A stretch of DNA of 64,000 nt from Erythrobacter sp. JK5 (GTDB lineage: Bacteria > Pseudomonadota > Alphaproteobacteria > Sphingomonadales > Sphingomonadaceae). A program made the position numbers and the translations under genes. The stretch covers positions 2,542,001 to 2,606,000 of the forward strand of contig NZ_CP073577.1 in NCBI RefSeq assembly GCF_018205975.1. The letters run 5' to 3'. Under the pieces are notes generated by a model. It was not told the origin of the DNA and did not search any database. It saw only the letters and a list, made by a program, of their open reading frames with translations. Shown here piece after piece: positions 53,424 through 62,488 of this stretch (within the stretch, counting starts at the first letter, position 1; the number at the start of each line of letters is the position of its first letter).

Positions 53424-54983
53424 TCAAACCTCCACTTCGTTGACGATCTCGACCCAATCTTTCGCATCGCCATTGGTGAAGCGTGCCATTGCGTCGAACA
53501 CCGCGTCGGTGAAACCACCGACATTCATGATGTCCTTACGATCCTTGGCCTGCGTCGAGCCATAGGGCTGGATGTCGATGCAGATCAGCTTCGCACCCGG
53601 GTTACGGGCCTTCAGCTTGTTCCACTCCTTCATCGTCGCCGAAGCATCGCCATAGGACCACCGACGCGGTGCATCGAACCAGGACTCATTGTCCGAAACG
53701 ATGACTACGCAATCGACCATCGCCTTCTCGCGATTCAGCAAGGCAAGCGGGGCCGAGACATTCGTTCCGCCACCGCCGACCCCTGCCAGCTTTGCGGCAT
53801 TCACCGCCACGCGGGCCTTGGGATCAAGCTTGAGCTTCACCACGTCTACTTCGAACGGCAGCACGCGGGTCTGCGAATTGCTCCGCAGCATCGCGGCTGA
53901 AACCAGCGCGGCGATGTCGATGCAGCGCACAACCGAAGTCGCGCCCTTGCGGTAGCCGGTCGCGGGCGAGCCCATCGAGCCCGACACGTCCGGACACACT
54001 ACGACATTGCCTTCCAGCACCGGGACCTTCGCAAGCGACAGGTCCAGAGCCTTCTCAAGCGCGGCCTGCACCGCCAGCGGGACGCCGTCACCGACCTGAG
54101 TCAGTGCAGTCATCAACTGGTAGGGCATCGGCTTCACGCGGGCGATTGCATCTGGATCGGCCAGCCGCGCAGAAACCATCTCGGTCACTCCGTCGATCTG
54201 GAACACTCCCTTACGCGCCAGCGTGTTGAGATTCATCCGCAACGCCTGCCACCCGATGCGCTCTGCCAACACAGCCCACTGCTTCGCGGTGAGCTCGAAG
54301 GCGGTCAGCCATTCAAAGGGCACATCGGGCAGGGGCCGCGAACGGTCCGCCTTCCACGCCTCGAATTCGGCGACCTCCTTTGGCAGCGCCGCGACATCAT
54401 AGGGCTTGCCTATCAGCCAGCCATAGAAGGCGCGCCGTTCGACCGAAGCCGGAGCCGGGTGAACCATCTTCACGATATCGGCCAAGCTCGGATCATTGCC
54501 CGTTGCCGCCTGCATCAGCTGGCGGGTCGAGGCATTTTCCAGCCATTCACGCACCAGCCGCTTCGGCCGCGAGCCAAGCGACGTCCGCCCGGTCTGGCCC
54601 GAACGCATGATCTGCACAAAGTTGCGCAGCATGCGGCCGTTATCGATCACGCGCTTGAACACCGGGACCATCAGGTCCGGATCGGACATTGACAGCACTG
54701 CGGTCAGCAATGCCGGCATATCCTTCATCGCGCCCGACTGGCGAGCATAGATCGCACACTTGGCGACCCATTCGGCGTCCACAGCCCAAGCCGCTTCGAG
54801 CGCCTTGGCAAGCTGGTCCTGCGCATCGGCGTAGAAACCGTCCGACAAAGTGCCGGTTGCGGCTAGCTGCGCGAGCAGGGCTTCGGGGCCATAGGCATAG
54901 GCATTGCCGCCTGCCTGGTTCACTGTATCAGTGCGCGGCAGGAACTTCGCCTGCGCCGAGGAAAAAAGCGTCTTGTTGGCCAT
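53424..54983 (-). CDS. rsr: TROVE-domain Ro60 homologue Rsr
   Basis: A 519-residue Ro ring protein. The N-terminal TROVE HEAT-repeat ring starts near TDTVNQAGGNAYAYGPEALL and extends to about residue 330. The C-terminal von Willebrand A domain has the MIDAS motif VCPDVSGSMGS, a conserved Thr in GVGGGGTNVSAPL and SDNESWF. Ro60 binds Y RNAs on its outer rim and misfolded RNA ends in its central hole; bacterial Rsr works with nucleases such as PNPase. A GGAG site precedes the ATG. It is first in the sigma-54-controlled operon and lies 4 nt from the Y-RNA array. Confidence 0.96.
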   Translation of the reverse strand: MANKTLFSSAQAKFLPRTDTVNQAGGNAYAYGPEALLAQLAATGTLSDGFYADAQDQLAKALEAAWAVDAEWVAKCAIYARQSGAMKDMPALLTAVLSMSDPDLMVPVFKRVIDNGRMLRNFVQIMRSGQTGRTSLGSRPKRLVREWLENASTRQLMQAATGNDPSLADIVKMVHPAPASVERRAFYGWLIGKPYDVAALPKEVAEFEAWKADRSRPLPDVPFEWLTAFELTAKQWAVLAERIGWQALRMNLNTLARKGVFQIDGVTEMVSARLADPDAIARVKPMPYQLMTALTQVGDGVPLAVQAALEKALDLSLAKVPVLEGNVVVCPDVSGSMGSPATGYRKGATSVVRCIDIAALVSAAMLRSNSQTRVLPFEVDVVKLKLDPKARVAVNAAKLAGVGGGGTNVSAPLALLNREKAMVDCVVIVSDNESWFDAPRRWSYGDASATMKEWNKLKARNPGAKLICIDIQPYGSTQAKDRKDIMNVGGFTDAVFDAMARFTNGDAKDWVEIVNEVEV

Positions 54984-55090
54984 AGTCCAACTCCATCATC
55001 AAACTTCATCGGGCTTTGGGCGGCCGGCCCATTCCGGCCGCCCATTTCCCGCGTCTCGCCGGGTGTTCGACTTACCCGACGGTTTGGATA

Positions 55091-55108
55091 GAGCATGAGG
55101 CGTGCCAA
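55091..55108 (-). promoter_or_regulatory. Sigma-54 promoter of the rsr-rtc operon
   Basis: On the minus strand TTGGCACGCCTCATGC has the obligatory GG-N10-GC spacing of a -24/-12 promoter. It is about 110 bp before the rsr start. The divergent gene encodes a sigma-54 activator (RtcR), so the pairing is consistent. Confidence 0.8.
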
Positions 55109-55227
55109 TTTCGAGACGATCACTGCGGATTTCGTATAGTGCACTGAAATATATACGCTTCTTGAGACCCAGCCCTCTCAACAGCGCATCGTAAATTTGC
55201 GAGATATCTATTCTCTTGTATCGTTTA

Positions 55228-55243
55228 TGATAAAATTTTATCA
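55228..55243. promoter_or_regulatory. Perfect 16-bp AT-rich palindrome at the rtcR start
   Basis: TGATAAAATTTTATCA is perfectly symmetric and lies 8 bp before the rtcR ATG, overlapping its ribosome-site region. It may be an operator limiting rtcR expression. Confidence 0.5.
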
Positions 55244-55251
55244 AGGCGGGC

Positions 55252-56838
55252 ATGAAGCCCACTACTGTCATTGGTTTTCTCGGCTCAACACTCGATGCCG
55301 CAAAGTTTGGTCCGTCACGCTGGAACAAGTGGCGGCCGACGGTCTCCATCTGCATGCAGGAAGACCTGCGGGTGGATCGGTTTGTGCTGATCCACGGCAG
55401 CTATCACCGACGCCTCGCCGAATTCGTCATGCAGGATATTCGGGATGTTTCGCCCGAGACCGAGGTCGTCCCCCACGTCATGGATTTCGAAGACGCATGG
55501 GACTTCGAGGAGGTTTATGGAAAGCTGCTCGATTTCGCGCGTGATTTTGCGTTCGATCCGGACTCACAGGATTACCTGATCCACATTACCACCGGCACAC
55601 ATGTGGCACAGATCTGCCTCTTCCTGCTGACCGAGGCGCGCTATCTTCCGGGAAAACTGCTTCAAACGCAGCCTAGCAGGGGAGCGCCGCAACCGATCGG
55701 CACCTGGGCCTCGATCGATCTCGACCTTTCCCGTTACGATTCCATCGCCAGTCGCTTCGCTGAGGCGAGCGCGGAAAGCACCAGTTTCCTCAAAAGCGGG
55801 ATCGAAACCCGCAACGCAGCCTTCAACCGCATGATTGAGGAAATCGAACAGGTTGCTGTCCGCAGCCGCGCGCCGATCCTGCTGATGGGCCCGACCGGCG
55901 CAGGCAAAAGCCAGCTCGCGCACAAGGTCTACGAGCTCAAGAAGCTGCGCCACCAGGTCGAAGGGCCATTCGTGGAGGTCAACTGTGCGACGCTGAAGGG
56001 CGACAGCGCCATGTCTGCCCTCTTCGGCCACAAGAAGGGTGCCTTCACCGGTGCGGTGCAGGACCGGCCCGGCTTGCTCAAGAGTGCTGACAAGGGCCTT
56101 TTGTTCCTCGACGAAATTGGCGAACTGGGGCTTGACGAACAGGCGATGATCCTGCGCGCGATCGAGGAGGGGCGCTTCCTTCCGGTTGGCGCGGATAGCG
56201 AGGCAAAGAGCGAATTCCAGCTGATCGCCGGAACCAACCGCAATCTTATGGATGAAGTCGCCGCCGGGAATTTCCGCGAAGACCTGTTCGCACGACTTAA
56301 CCTATGGACTTTTGCTCTGCCCGGTTTGGCCGAGCGACGCGAAGATATCGAACCCAACCTCGACTACGAACTTGAGCGTTTCGCCGAACGTGAAGGCACG
56401 CGTGTTACGTTCAACAAGGAAGCGCGGGATCGGTATCTCACTTTTGCCGAGAGCCCGTCTGCACGATGGCAAGGCAATTTCCGCGACCTAGCCGCCAGCG
56501 TAACCCGCATGGCAACACTTTGCCCCACCGGCCGGATCGACCGCGAGGCTGTGGATTTCGAAACCGCCCGCCTCGCACGGCTCTGGTCAGGCGACAAGGC
56601 AGAGATGGGCGCGTTGACCGACTTGCTCGGAAAGGATCAGGCTCAGGCGATTGATCCGTTCGACCGAGTGCAACTGGACTATGTGGTGAAGGTGTGCCGA
56701 CGCTCGGCCAGTCTTTCTGACGCAGGACGCACCCTGTTTGCCGCCTCACGCGAACAGCGCACATCGACCAATGATTCTGATCGCCTGCGGAAATACCTCG
56801 CTAAATTTGGGTTGGACTGGGGTGCCATCACCCAATGA
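55252..56838 (+). CDS. rtcR: Sigma-54-dependent activator RtcR with CARF domain
   Basis: A 528-residue regulator. The N-terminal 180 residues form a CARF-type Rossmann domain (VIGFLGSTLDAAK, YLIHITTGTHVAQICLFLL) that in RtcR binds cyclic-phosphate-ended RNA or nucleotide signals. The AAA+ domain has Walker A GPTGAGKSQL, the sigma-54 contact loop GAFTGA and Walker B LLFLDEIGEL. A C-terminal HTH follows (SLSDAGRTLFAASREQR). It should activate the divergent rsr operon from the sigma-54 promoter when RNA damage is sensed. Confidence 0.96.
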   Translation: MKPTTVIGFLGSTLDAAKFGPSRWNKWRPTVSICMQEDLRVDRFVLIHGSYHRRLAEFVMQDIRDVSPETEVVPHVMDFEDAWDFEEVYGKLLDFARDFAFDPDSQDYLIHITTGTHVAQICLFLLTEARYLPGKLLQTQPSRGAPQPIGTWASIDLDLSRYDSIASRFAEASAESTSFLKSGIETRNAAFNRMIEEIEQVAVRSRAPILLMGPTGAGKSQLAHKVYELKKLRHQVEGPFVEVNCATLKGDSAMSALFGHKKGAFTGAVQDRPGLLKSADKGLLFLDEIGELGLDEQAMILRAIEEGRFLPVGADSEAKSEFQLIAGTNRNLMDEVAAGNFREDLFARLNLWTFALPGLAERREDIEPNLDYELERFAEREGTRVTFNKEARDRYLTFAESPSARWQGNFRDLAASVTRMATLCPTGRIDREAVDFETARLARLWSGDKAEMGALTDLLGKDQAQAIDPFDRVQLDYVVKVCRRSASLSDAGRTLFAASREQRTSTNDSDRLRKYLAKFGLDWGAITQ

Positions 56839-57053
56839 CATGAGCGGCTGCAATCTGAACCGATTCTCGAAAAGTGCGACGCAATCGAGGCGCCCGAATC
56901 CCAAGGCCCTCAAATTGTATTGTAGTGTCGGAACATCCCGCAGCGGCCCCGAAAAGACCATTCAAGCCCGCACATTATGTGGGGTCAATCGTAGGAACGC
57001 ATTCTACGGCTTCTTTGGAAATCGCGCAGAATCAACGCACTAACGCAGTTGAC

Positions 57054-57130
<77 letters not shown>

Positions 57131-57256
57131 GTGGCGCCTTAACGGTGCCGGGCGCGGCGCTTAGCAACTCCGGTGCGCCTGCGCTACCCAATTATCGCCC
57201 CGACGGCGCAGCACAGGTCGACCGCGCATTGGTGCTTAACCAATCGGCAAGGCGCA

Positions 57257-57682
57257 ATGGCTAATCGGGTGCGCATGTCCGCACTACCCCCAGACCAGTT
57301 CCGGATCATGCGTGAAACTGTGCAGCGCGCCGCACGGCCGCTCGGCGCGCTCGCCGACCGGTGGGACGCGCTGCACGTGCAGGCCGGGCAGCTCGCCGAA
57401 CTCGCGCAGATCGCACCAGAGCGCGCGGGGTCTTCGCGCGCGGCGTTTTCCGAACGTCTCGCAGCCGCGAGCGAGGCCCAGCGCCAGCTCGCGTGGCAGG
57501 GCATGGAGGACATCGACGCGATGATGCAGCCTGGTCTGACCGCGCTGCGCACCATCACCGCCCGCGGCCAGGATGCCGCCGCGCCAGCACTTGCGCTGTG
57601 GCGCGAATTCCACGCGGCGCGCGATGTGGTGCTTTTCGCGTTGGGCGTCGAGGCGCGATTCGAGTCCGCCGACGCCGCCTGA
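57257..57682 (+). CDS. Hypothetical helical protein
   Basis: A 141-residue protein, almost entirely alpha-helical and Ala/Arg-rich: MSALPPDQFRIMRETVQRAARPLG, then SRAAFSERLAAASEAQRQLAW and LALWREFHAARDVVLF. It resembles phasin-like or short helical-bundle proteins in composition, without a recognisable motif. ATG 57257 is chosen because upstream sequence runs into the tRNA. It precedes mmcB on the same strand. Confidence 0.55.
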   Translation: MANRVRMSALPPDQFRIMRETVQRAARPLGALADRWDALHVQAGQLAELAQIAPERAGSSRAAFSERLAAASEAQRQLAWQGMEDIDAMMQPGLTALRTITARGQDAAAPALALWREFHAARDVVLFALGVEARFESADAA

Positions 57683-57721
57683 CCGGGCATTCGCCGCTCC
57701 CTGCTTGACTGTGTTCGTCGT

Positions 57722-58231
57722 ATGTTCCAGCAATGGGGCATGGTCGAAACCGTTTCCGCTTCGCTCGATTCGCCCGCTGCAGTGACGGCCGGCGACGTTG
57801 CGCGCGGCATCATGCGGCTGTTCGCGCGCAACGGTATCTGGTGCCTGCCCGAAATGCCGCTCAAGAATGGACGACGCGCCGACCTGATGGGGGTCGACGC
57901 CAAGGGACTGATCGTGATCGTCGAGATCAAGATTGCGCGCGGCGATCTGCTGGGCGATTGCAAGTGGCCGGACTACCTCGATTTCTGCGACCGGTTCTTC
58001 TGGGGCGTTCCGCCCGGTCTCGATCGCGCGCCGCTCGAGACCGAGGCGTATCAGCCGGAAGATTGCGGGGTGATCGTGGCCGACGGCTACGATGCCGAAA
58101 TCCTGCGCCACGCGCCGCTGTCCGCACTCGCGCCCGCACGGCGCAAGGCGCAGCTCGAACGTCTCGCACGCGCGGCGATGCGGCGACACACCGGGCTGCT
58201 CGATCCGCACTGCGCGCAAATCCCGCTGTAA
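57722..58231 (+). CDS. mmcB: MmcB family DNA repair protein
   Basis: A 169-residue protein of the MmcB/DUF2893 family, a PD-(D/E)XK-like nuclease fold. Visible features are RGIMRLFARNGIWCLPEMPLKNGRRADL and VIVEIKIARGDLLGDCKWPDY, the E-x-K core with a conserved WPDY. MmcB is induced by DNA damage in Caulobacter and protects against mitomycin C. ATG 57740 is an alternative start. Confidence 0.9.
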   Translation: MFQQWGMVETVSASLDSPAAVTAGDVARGIMRLFARNGIWCLPEMPLKNGRRADLMGVDAKGLIVIVEIKIARGDLLGDCKWPDYLDFCDRFFWGVPPGLDRAPLETEAYQPEDCGVIVADGYDAEILRHAPLSALAPARRKAQLERLARAAMRRHTGLLDPHCAQIPL

Positions 58232-58271
58232 AGGGCTGTCGCGGCGGTCGAAACTGCGGCATACCGGCATC

Positions 58272-59033
58272 GTGCTCAGCCCGGAAACGCCAATCCTCCT
58301 TGCCCTGCTGATCGTCAGCCTCGTCACTGCGGCGATGGTCGCGCTGCGCTATTTCCTGTCGAGCGGGCTGTTCGCCTGGGCGACGAAGAAGCTGCGCCCG
58401 GGGCTGTACGACGGCCTCGATGTCCAGATCGGCCGCGAAATCCGCTGGTCGCTGATCGCCGCACTGATTTACGGTGCTCCCGCGGGAATCGTGTTCTGGG
58501 GGTGGCGCCATCACGGCTGGACGCTGATGTACACCGACCCGGCGGCCTATCCGCTGTGGTACCTGCCTGTTTCGGTGCTGGTCTATCTGTTCCTGCAGGA
58601 CACCTGGTTCTACTGGACCCACCGCGCGATGCACACGAGGGCGCTGTTCAAGGCGATGCACGCGGTCCACCACCAGAGCCGCCCGCCGACCGCTTGGACC
58701 GCGATGAGCTTCCACCCGCTCGAATCCGTGACCGGGGCGATCGTGATCCCGGCGCTGGTGTTCGTCATCCCGATCCACCTGGCGATGATCGGCGTCGTGC
58801 TCGCGGTCGCGACGGTGATGGGGGTGACCAACCACATGGGGTGGGAGATTTTCCCGCGCCGGATCGTTCATTCGCCGTTGGGGAACTGGCTGATAACCGC
58901 CAGCCATCACGAACGGCACCATGAGGAATATCGATGCAATTTCGGGCTGTATTTCCGGTTCTGGGATCGCGTGTGCAGCACCGATCGGGGTCTGTCGCGG
59001 CGGATCGTCGCACAGACGCGGCGCGCGGCGTGA
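58272..59033 (+). CDS. Sterol desaturase/fatty acid hydroxylase family protein
   Basis: About 253 residues from GTG 58272; no ATG lies near. Three to four hydrophobic segments surround the di-iron histidine clusters: HRAMHTRALFKAMHAVHHQS, NHMGWEIFP and HHERHHEEYRCNFG. This is the integral-membrane hydroxylase family that includes C4-sterol oxidases and carotenoid hydroxylases. The substrate is unknown; a lipid or carotenoid is likely. The stop overlaps the DUF2141 gene (GTGA). Confidence 0.85.
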   Translation: MLSPETPILLALLIVSLVTAAMVALRYFLSSGLFAWATKKLRPGLYDGLDVQIGREIRWSLIAALIYGAPAGIVFWGWRHHGWTLMYTDPAAYPLWYLPVSVLVYLFLQDTWFYWTHRAMHTRALFKAMHAVHHQSRPPTAWTAMSFHPLESVTGAIVIPALVFVIPIHLAMIGVVLAVATVMGVTNHMGWEIFPRRIVHSPLGNWLITASHHERHHEEYRCNFGLYFRFWDRVCSTDRGLSRRIVAQTRRAA

Positions 59034-59461
59034 GACGTCTTGCGTTGCTCGCGGCCGGTGCCGTTGCCACTTCCGCCGCTCCCGCGGCTGCAAACGAGGT
59101 CGTCATCACCGTCACCAATGTCCGTTCTGCCGACGGCGTGGTGCGGGCCTGCATGACCACCAAAGAAAGCATTTTTCCGCGCTGCATCAAGGATGCGGAC
59201 TCGCACCGCACCGTCGTACCCGCCGGGCAGACCGTCACCATCCGGTTTACCGGGGTGAAGCCCGGCAACTACGCCATCGCGCTGCTTCACGATGAAAACA
59301 ACAACGGCAAGGCCGACCGCACGCTCGGCATGATCCCGAAGGAAGGCTACGGCTTTTCGCGCGACGCCAAGGTCAGCATGGGTCCGCCCAAGTTCGGCGA
59401 TGCGGTGTTCACGCACGGTACCGACAAGCAGCGGCTGACGATCAAGATGCGCTACTGGTAG
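59030..59461 (+). CDS. DUF2141 family secreted protein
   Basis: A 143-residue protein from a GTG overlapping the desaturase stop. The signal peptide ends APAAANE. The mature part reads VVITVTNVRSADGVVRACM and YAIALLHDENNNGKADRTLG, matching the DUF2141 protein at 28151-28669, with a D-E-N-N-N-G-x-x-D loop suited to calcium. Translational coupling to the desaturase suggests a joint role in membrane lipid or carotenoid handling, which is inference. Confidence 0.85.
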   Translation: MRRLALLAAGAVATSAAPAAANEVVITVTNVRSADGVVRACMTTKESIFPRCIKDADSHRTVVPAGQTVTIRFTGVKPGNYAIALLHDENNNGKADRTLGMIPKEGYGFSRDAKVSMGPPKFGDAVFTHGTDKQRLTIKMRYW

Positions 59462-59621
59462 GCCCAAGCGCCCGCGCCGCAGTGACGTCACGCCGGCGCG
59501 GGTGCGACTCGACGTCAGACGCACCGCACTCCGCCCAACTTTCCGGCGCGACTTAAGGATATGTTTACCACGCAGGGCCAGAACGCTCCCGATAACGGTG
59601 TAACAAGGGGCAAAACTGGCC

Positions 59622-61322
59622 ATGGACACGCTGCGGGGCGCATTCGATTCCGGAAACGAGGCCGACGACGGCGACGATTGGGGTGCCCATGAAGAGGGCA
59701 GCTCGCGCGAGATTCCGCCCGAAGCCATCGGCCAGGACGAACGCCGCATGCAGGTGCGGGCCTACAATCACTGGGCCAGCCTGCTCGGCGATCGCAGCTT
59801 CCCCTCGATCGAGGATCTCGAACCGCACAATCTCCACGATTTCGGACCGAATTCGGTGCTGCTCGATTTCTCGAGCGGGATCGACGATCCGATCGTCCAG
59901 TACCTCGGCGAGACACTCGGCGAGGAATGCGGTGCCGACGGCCCGATCTCCCGGCTTTCCGATGTGCCGCCGCGCTCGCTGCTGAGCCGGATCACCGATC
60001 ACTATATGCAGATCCTCGCCAACGAGGCGCCGATCGGGTTCGAGGCCGAATTCGTCAATCAGCGCGGGGCATCGATCCTTTATCGCGGCATCCTGCTGCC
60101 CTATTCGAGCGACGACGAAACGATCGATTTCATCTATGGCGTCATCAACTGGAAGGAGATGGCGGACCAGGTGACTGCGGACGAGCTGTTGCTCGAAATC
60201 GACCAGGCGCTCGAAGCGGAGGAGCCCGTCGAGGACGAAGACAAACCGCAAAAGCATCACGCCGACCCGGTTACCGAATGGGCAGATTCGCCGCTGGCGG
60301 ACATGGAAGATTCTGCGGTTGCCGAACAACCGGTCGAGGAAACGCACGACATTGACGATTTCGATGGCTCGCTGGCTTCGCTGGTCGGCGGCACCGATGA
60401 TGGCGACGAAGACGCCGACGAACCCGATCTTCCCGATTTCAGCCAGTACCGGCTCGACGATCCCGAAGCGGACGAAGACGAAGACGAAGACGAGGAAAGC
60501 CCCGCCTACAGTTTCGCATCGCTTACCGACTATATCGAACCTCCGACCAAGAAGGCACTCGTTCTCGGCAGCGGGGAGTTCGATCCCGCCGATTTCGAAA
60601 CGCCCGATGCCGACGCGCAGGAACCCGAGTTCTCCGCCGAGGAAGACGCCGCGCCGCTTGCAGAGGCGCAGGAATTCGACCCCGAATCTCCGGACCTGTC
60701 CGACGATCTGCCCGCAGATGCCGGACTGCACGATTGCCTCGCCTCGGCGCGCGAACTCGCGCAGAATGCGCGCGCTTCGGAGGATCGCAGCCGCCACGCG
60801 CTCTATGCCGCGGTCGGCCGCGCCTACGATTTCTCGCTCGCCGCAAGGGCCGAGCCGCAGGAATACGAGGAGCTGATCGAGGAAAGCGGCCTCACCGTTC
60901 AGGAGCGCGCTCCGATGACCCCGGTGGTCAAGCTCGTGTTCGGCAGCGATTACGACAAGACCCGCCTGACCGAATATGCCGCCGTACTCAGCCACGCGCA
61001 CCGGCTCGAACTGGCCCGCGGTTCGCTTGCCGACTTCCTGAGCGAGGCCGAGGGCGGTCTCAAGGGCGTGGTCAAGGCCGAACGCCGTCTGCGCCGCGAA
61101 GAGAACGGCAAGACCGTAGAGCCCGAAGATGCGGTACGCCATGCGCTGGCACAAAAGCTGCGCGAACTCGATGCGCTGACGATCGATGCCCTGGCGGGCG
61201 AAGGCCCCGAATTCGGCCTGGTGATGATCCGCCGCGACGGCGCGGGCAAGGTCGAGCTGATCGGCGAGGTGCCCGAGGATCTGCCGCTGGTCGAACGCGC
61301 TGCGCGCAAGCTGGTCGGCTGA
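59622..61322 (+). CDS. PAS-domain protein with long acidic linker
   Basis: A 566-residue cytoplasmic protein. Residues 40-185 form a PAS_5-like domain (YNHWASLLGDRSFPSIEDLEP, FSSGIDDPIVQYLG, YRGILLPYSSD). Residues 190-365 are an extremely acidic, repetitive linker rich in Asp/Glu/Pro. The C-terminal 200 residues are helical (SHAHRLELARGSLADFL). PAS_5 proteins of this type are widespread in sphingomonads; they may sense a ligand, but no output domain is recognised. An upstream 160-bp gap contains no other gene. Confidence 0.75.
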   Translation: MDTLRGAFDSGNEADDGDDWGAHEEGSSREIPPEAIGQDERRMQVRAYNHWASLLGDRSFPSIEDLEPHNLHDFGPNSVLLDFSSGIDDPIVQYLGETLGEECGADGPISRLSDVPPRSLLSRITDHYMQILANEAPIGFEAEFVNQRGASILYRGILLPYSSDDETIDFIYGVINWKEMADQVTADELLLEIDQALEAEEPVEDEDKPQKHHADPVTEWADSPLADMEDSAVAEQPVEETHDIDDFDGSLASLVGGTDDGDEDADEPDLPDFSQYRLDDPEADEDEDEDEESPAYSFASLTDYIEPPTKKALVLGSGEFDPADFETPDADAQEPEFSAEEDAAPLAEAQEFDPESPDLSDDLPADAGLHDCLASARELAQNARASEDRSRHALYAAVGRAYDFSLAARAEPQEYEELIEESGLTVQERAPMTPVVKLVFGSDYDKTRLTEYAAVLSHAHRLELARGSLADFLSEAEGGLKGVVKAERRLRREENGKTVEPEDAVRHALAQKLRELDALTIDALAGEGPEFGLVMIRRDGAGKVELIGEVPEDLPLVERAARKLVG

Positions 61323-61384
61323 CGGACATCGCGCTGGCCCGGGCCGACTTGGCGCGCCGGGCGAAGAGCGCTAGGCGGCTGCCG

Positions 61385-62488
61385 ATGCTGTTCGGTCGAG
61401 CCCCCTTGCGTGTGCAGCCCTATTTCGGGTTTCGAGGCGAGGAGCGGCTGTTCCTGACCGCGCGGGCGCTGCGTTCGCGCGAACCGGTGTTCGAAAGCCG
61501 CAATTTCCTGTCCGATTTGCGAACGATGGTGCGCCAGTATGCCTCGCACGAGGTGCCGGGCGTCGAGATCGAGTTCGAGTACCGACAGGACGATGGCGCA
61601 TCCGTGACCCGGCGCGTTGCGACCGGGCCCGAAGGATTTGCCCACTTCGATCTCGCATTCCCCGCGCCGCACACGCGTCCCGAATTCACTCGGTGGGAAA
61701 CGGCGACCCTGCGCTGGAACGCGGTCGCGGGCGAGCATGACGCTGGCGAGGCAGAAGCCTACATTCTCGCTCCCGGACGCAAGGCGGGCCTCGCGGTGAT
61801 CTCGGATATCGACGATACGATCGTCGAAACAGGCATCACCGGCAATGTTCGCGTGATCGCCCGCAACTGGAAGCGGGTGATGGCGCAGATGCCACATGCA
61901 CGCGAACTGGTTCCGGGCGCGCGGGATTTCTACGGAGTGCTGGGAGGCGGGACAGCCGCCGCCATCGCGCCGCCGCCCGATCTCGCTGGAGGCGAACTGC
62001 CGGTGCAGCATCGGCCCGTGTTCTACGTCTCATCGAGCCCCTGGAACCTGTTTTCGTATCTGGTCGCGTTCAAGCGCCAGCGCGACCTGCCGATCGGCCC
62101 GGTCATGCTGCGCGATTGGGGCTTCAATCGCGCGACCTTGGGGTCGGAAGGCCACGGGTCGCACAAGCGCGAGGCGATCGACCGGATCATCGACCAATAT
62201 CCCGATCTGCGCTTCGTGCTGGTGGGCGACGACACGCAGAAGGACCTGATCGCTTTCGGCGGCGTCGTGGCCGACCTTCCCGGCAGGGTCGCGGCGGTGT
62301 TCATCCGGGAAATTTCGCTCGCAGCGGCAAGCGAGGCGGAACTGGCAGCGCGATCGTCGATCGAGCAGGCCGGCGTGCCGTTCTGGATGGGAAGCGACTA
62401 TTCGGACGCGCATGACTTGCTTGCGCAGATCGGTTTGGCAGAGGATCCCGCCGTCGAGGATATCATCCGCGCAGGCGAGGTGTCGTGA
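61385..62488 (+). CDS. App1 family phosphatase (DUF2183)
   Basis: A 367-residue protein of the HAD-like App1 family. The catalytic motif ISDIDDTIVETG (DxDxT) is near residue 142, with VFYVSSSPWNLF and LVGDDTQKDLIAF as later HAD motifs. Yeast App1 dephosphorylates phosphatidate. Start is uncertain: ATG 61385 is the first in frame after the preceding stop. The gene's stop overlaps the next gene by GTGA. Confidence 0.85.
   Translation: MLFGRAPLRVQPYFGFRGEERLFLTARALRSREPVFESRNFLSDLRTMVRQYASHEVPGVEIEFEYRQDDGASVTRRVATGPEGFAHFDLAFPAPHTRPEFTRWETATLRWNAVAGEHDAGEAEAYILAPGRKAGLAVISDIDDTIVETGITGNVRVIARNWKRVMAQMPHARELVPGARDFYGVLGGGTAAAIAPPPDLAGGELPVQHRPVFYVSSSPWNLFSYLVAFKRQRDLPIGPVMLRDWGFNRATLGSEGHGSHKREAIDRIIDQYPDLRFVLVGDDTQKDLIAFGGVVADLPGRVAAVFIREISLAAASEAELAARSSIEQAGVPFWMGSDYSDAHDLLAQIGLAEDPAVEDIIRAGEVS

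Larger units (their letters stand above)
54984..55251. other. Divergent rsr/rtcR regulatory region
   Basis: A 268-bp region holding the sigma-54 promoter for rsr (55091-55108) and the palindrome next to rtcR (55228-55243). The half facing rtcR is strikingly AT-rich. A GTATA...TATAC dyad near 55133-55155 could be an upstream activator site for RtcR. Confidence 0.6.
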
